Shown: piece after piece, positions 5,817 to 5,864 of the stretch
Position numbering within the stretch: position 1 is the stretch's first letter
How the letters are laid out: every line of letters begins with the position of its first letter
Source of the DNA: Ruminococcaceae bacterium UBA3329
Lineage (GTDB): Bacteria; Bacillota; Clostridia; Oscillospirales; Acutalibacteraceae
NCBI GenBank assembly: GCA_002361875.1
Contig: DERX01000014.1
Span: forward strand, 1-5,864
DNA length: 5,864 nt
Direction: 5' to 3'
Notes under the pieces: generated by a model
Seen by the model: only the letters and a program-made list of their open reading frames with translations
Told to the model about the DNA's origin: nothing
Databases searched by the model: none
Translations under genes and position numbers: made by a program

Positions 5817-5845
5817 ATTTTATCAAATTTTTATTTTGCGGTCAA
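5817..5845 (-). promoter_or_regulatory. Near-consensus sigma-A promoter of the PHP gene
   Basis: On the minus strand TTGACC (5845-5840, 5 of 6 consensus bases) and TAAAAT (5822-5817, 5 of 6) are separated by exactly 17 A/T-rich bases. Counting from the -10 puts +1 at about 5810, the first base of the Shine-Dalgarno, so the leader would be only about ten bases. No dyad or riboswitch-like structure is seen in the short stretch available to the window edge. Confidence 0.6.
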
Positions 5846-5864
5846 TAACATTAAGGGGGTTAAA

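Overview
The window looks like chromosomal DNA of a moderately AT-rich, low-GC Gram-positive bacterium, most plausibly a gut-type clostridium (Oscillospiraceae/Ruminococcaceae-like). This rests on strong Shine-Dalgarno sequences of the GGAGG/GGTGA type, a tandem YmfF/YmfH-type M16 peptidase pair typical of Firmicutes, an Lgt with the GGLAIYGG variant, and hairpin-rich intergenic DNA. The lineage is an inference; no marker in the window settles it.

Layout. Positions 1-160 are AT-rich leader DNA with one credible extended -10 promoter, overlaid by a 7-bp dyad that could be an operator. A compact four-gene plus-strand operon follows: an M16 peptidase-like protein without the zinc motif (161-1447), its partner with an intact HxxEH zinc site (1440-2717, overlapping by 8 nt), lgt (2731-3666) and folD (3653-4495, overlapping lgt by 14 nt). 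A perfect 12-bp inverted repeat at 4501-4526 closes the operon and can also serve as terminator from the other side. A 279-bp convergent intergenic region (4496-4774) carries a dense row of hairpins. The last gene, on the minus strand (4775-5800), encodes a PHP-domain metal-dependent hydrolase with its own near-consensus promoter at the right edge.

How the genes fit together. The two M16 proteins probably form an inactive/active heterodimeric metallopeptidase, as in related bacterial and mitochondrial pairs. Lgt adds the diacylglyceryl group to prolipoproteins in the membrane, and FolD makes 10-formyl-THF and NADPH in the cytosol. The four share spacing and strand rather than an obvious pathway, so the operon reads as housekeeping. 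The PHP protein is a separate transcription unit of unknown substrate.

The most unusual part is 4595-4708. Three hairpins, each with a different stem, all carry the tetranucleotide GTAG directly at the foot of a stem that starts with GG. Two are head-to-head and the third is inverted. This is the architecture of REP/BIME elements mobilised by TnpA-REP (RAYT) Y1 transposases, here in what appears to be a Firmicute and with no transposase in view.
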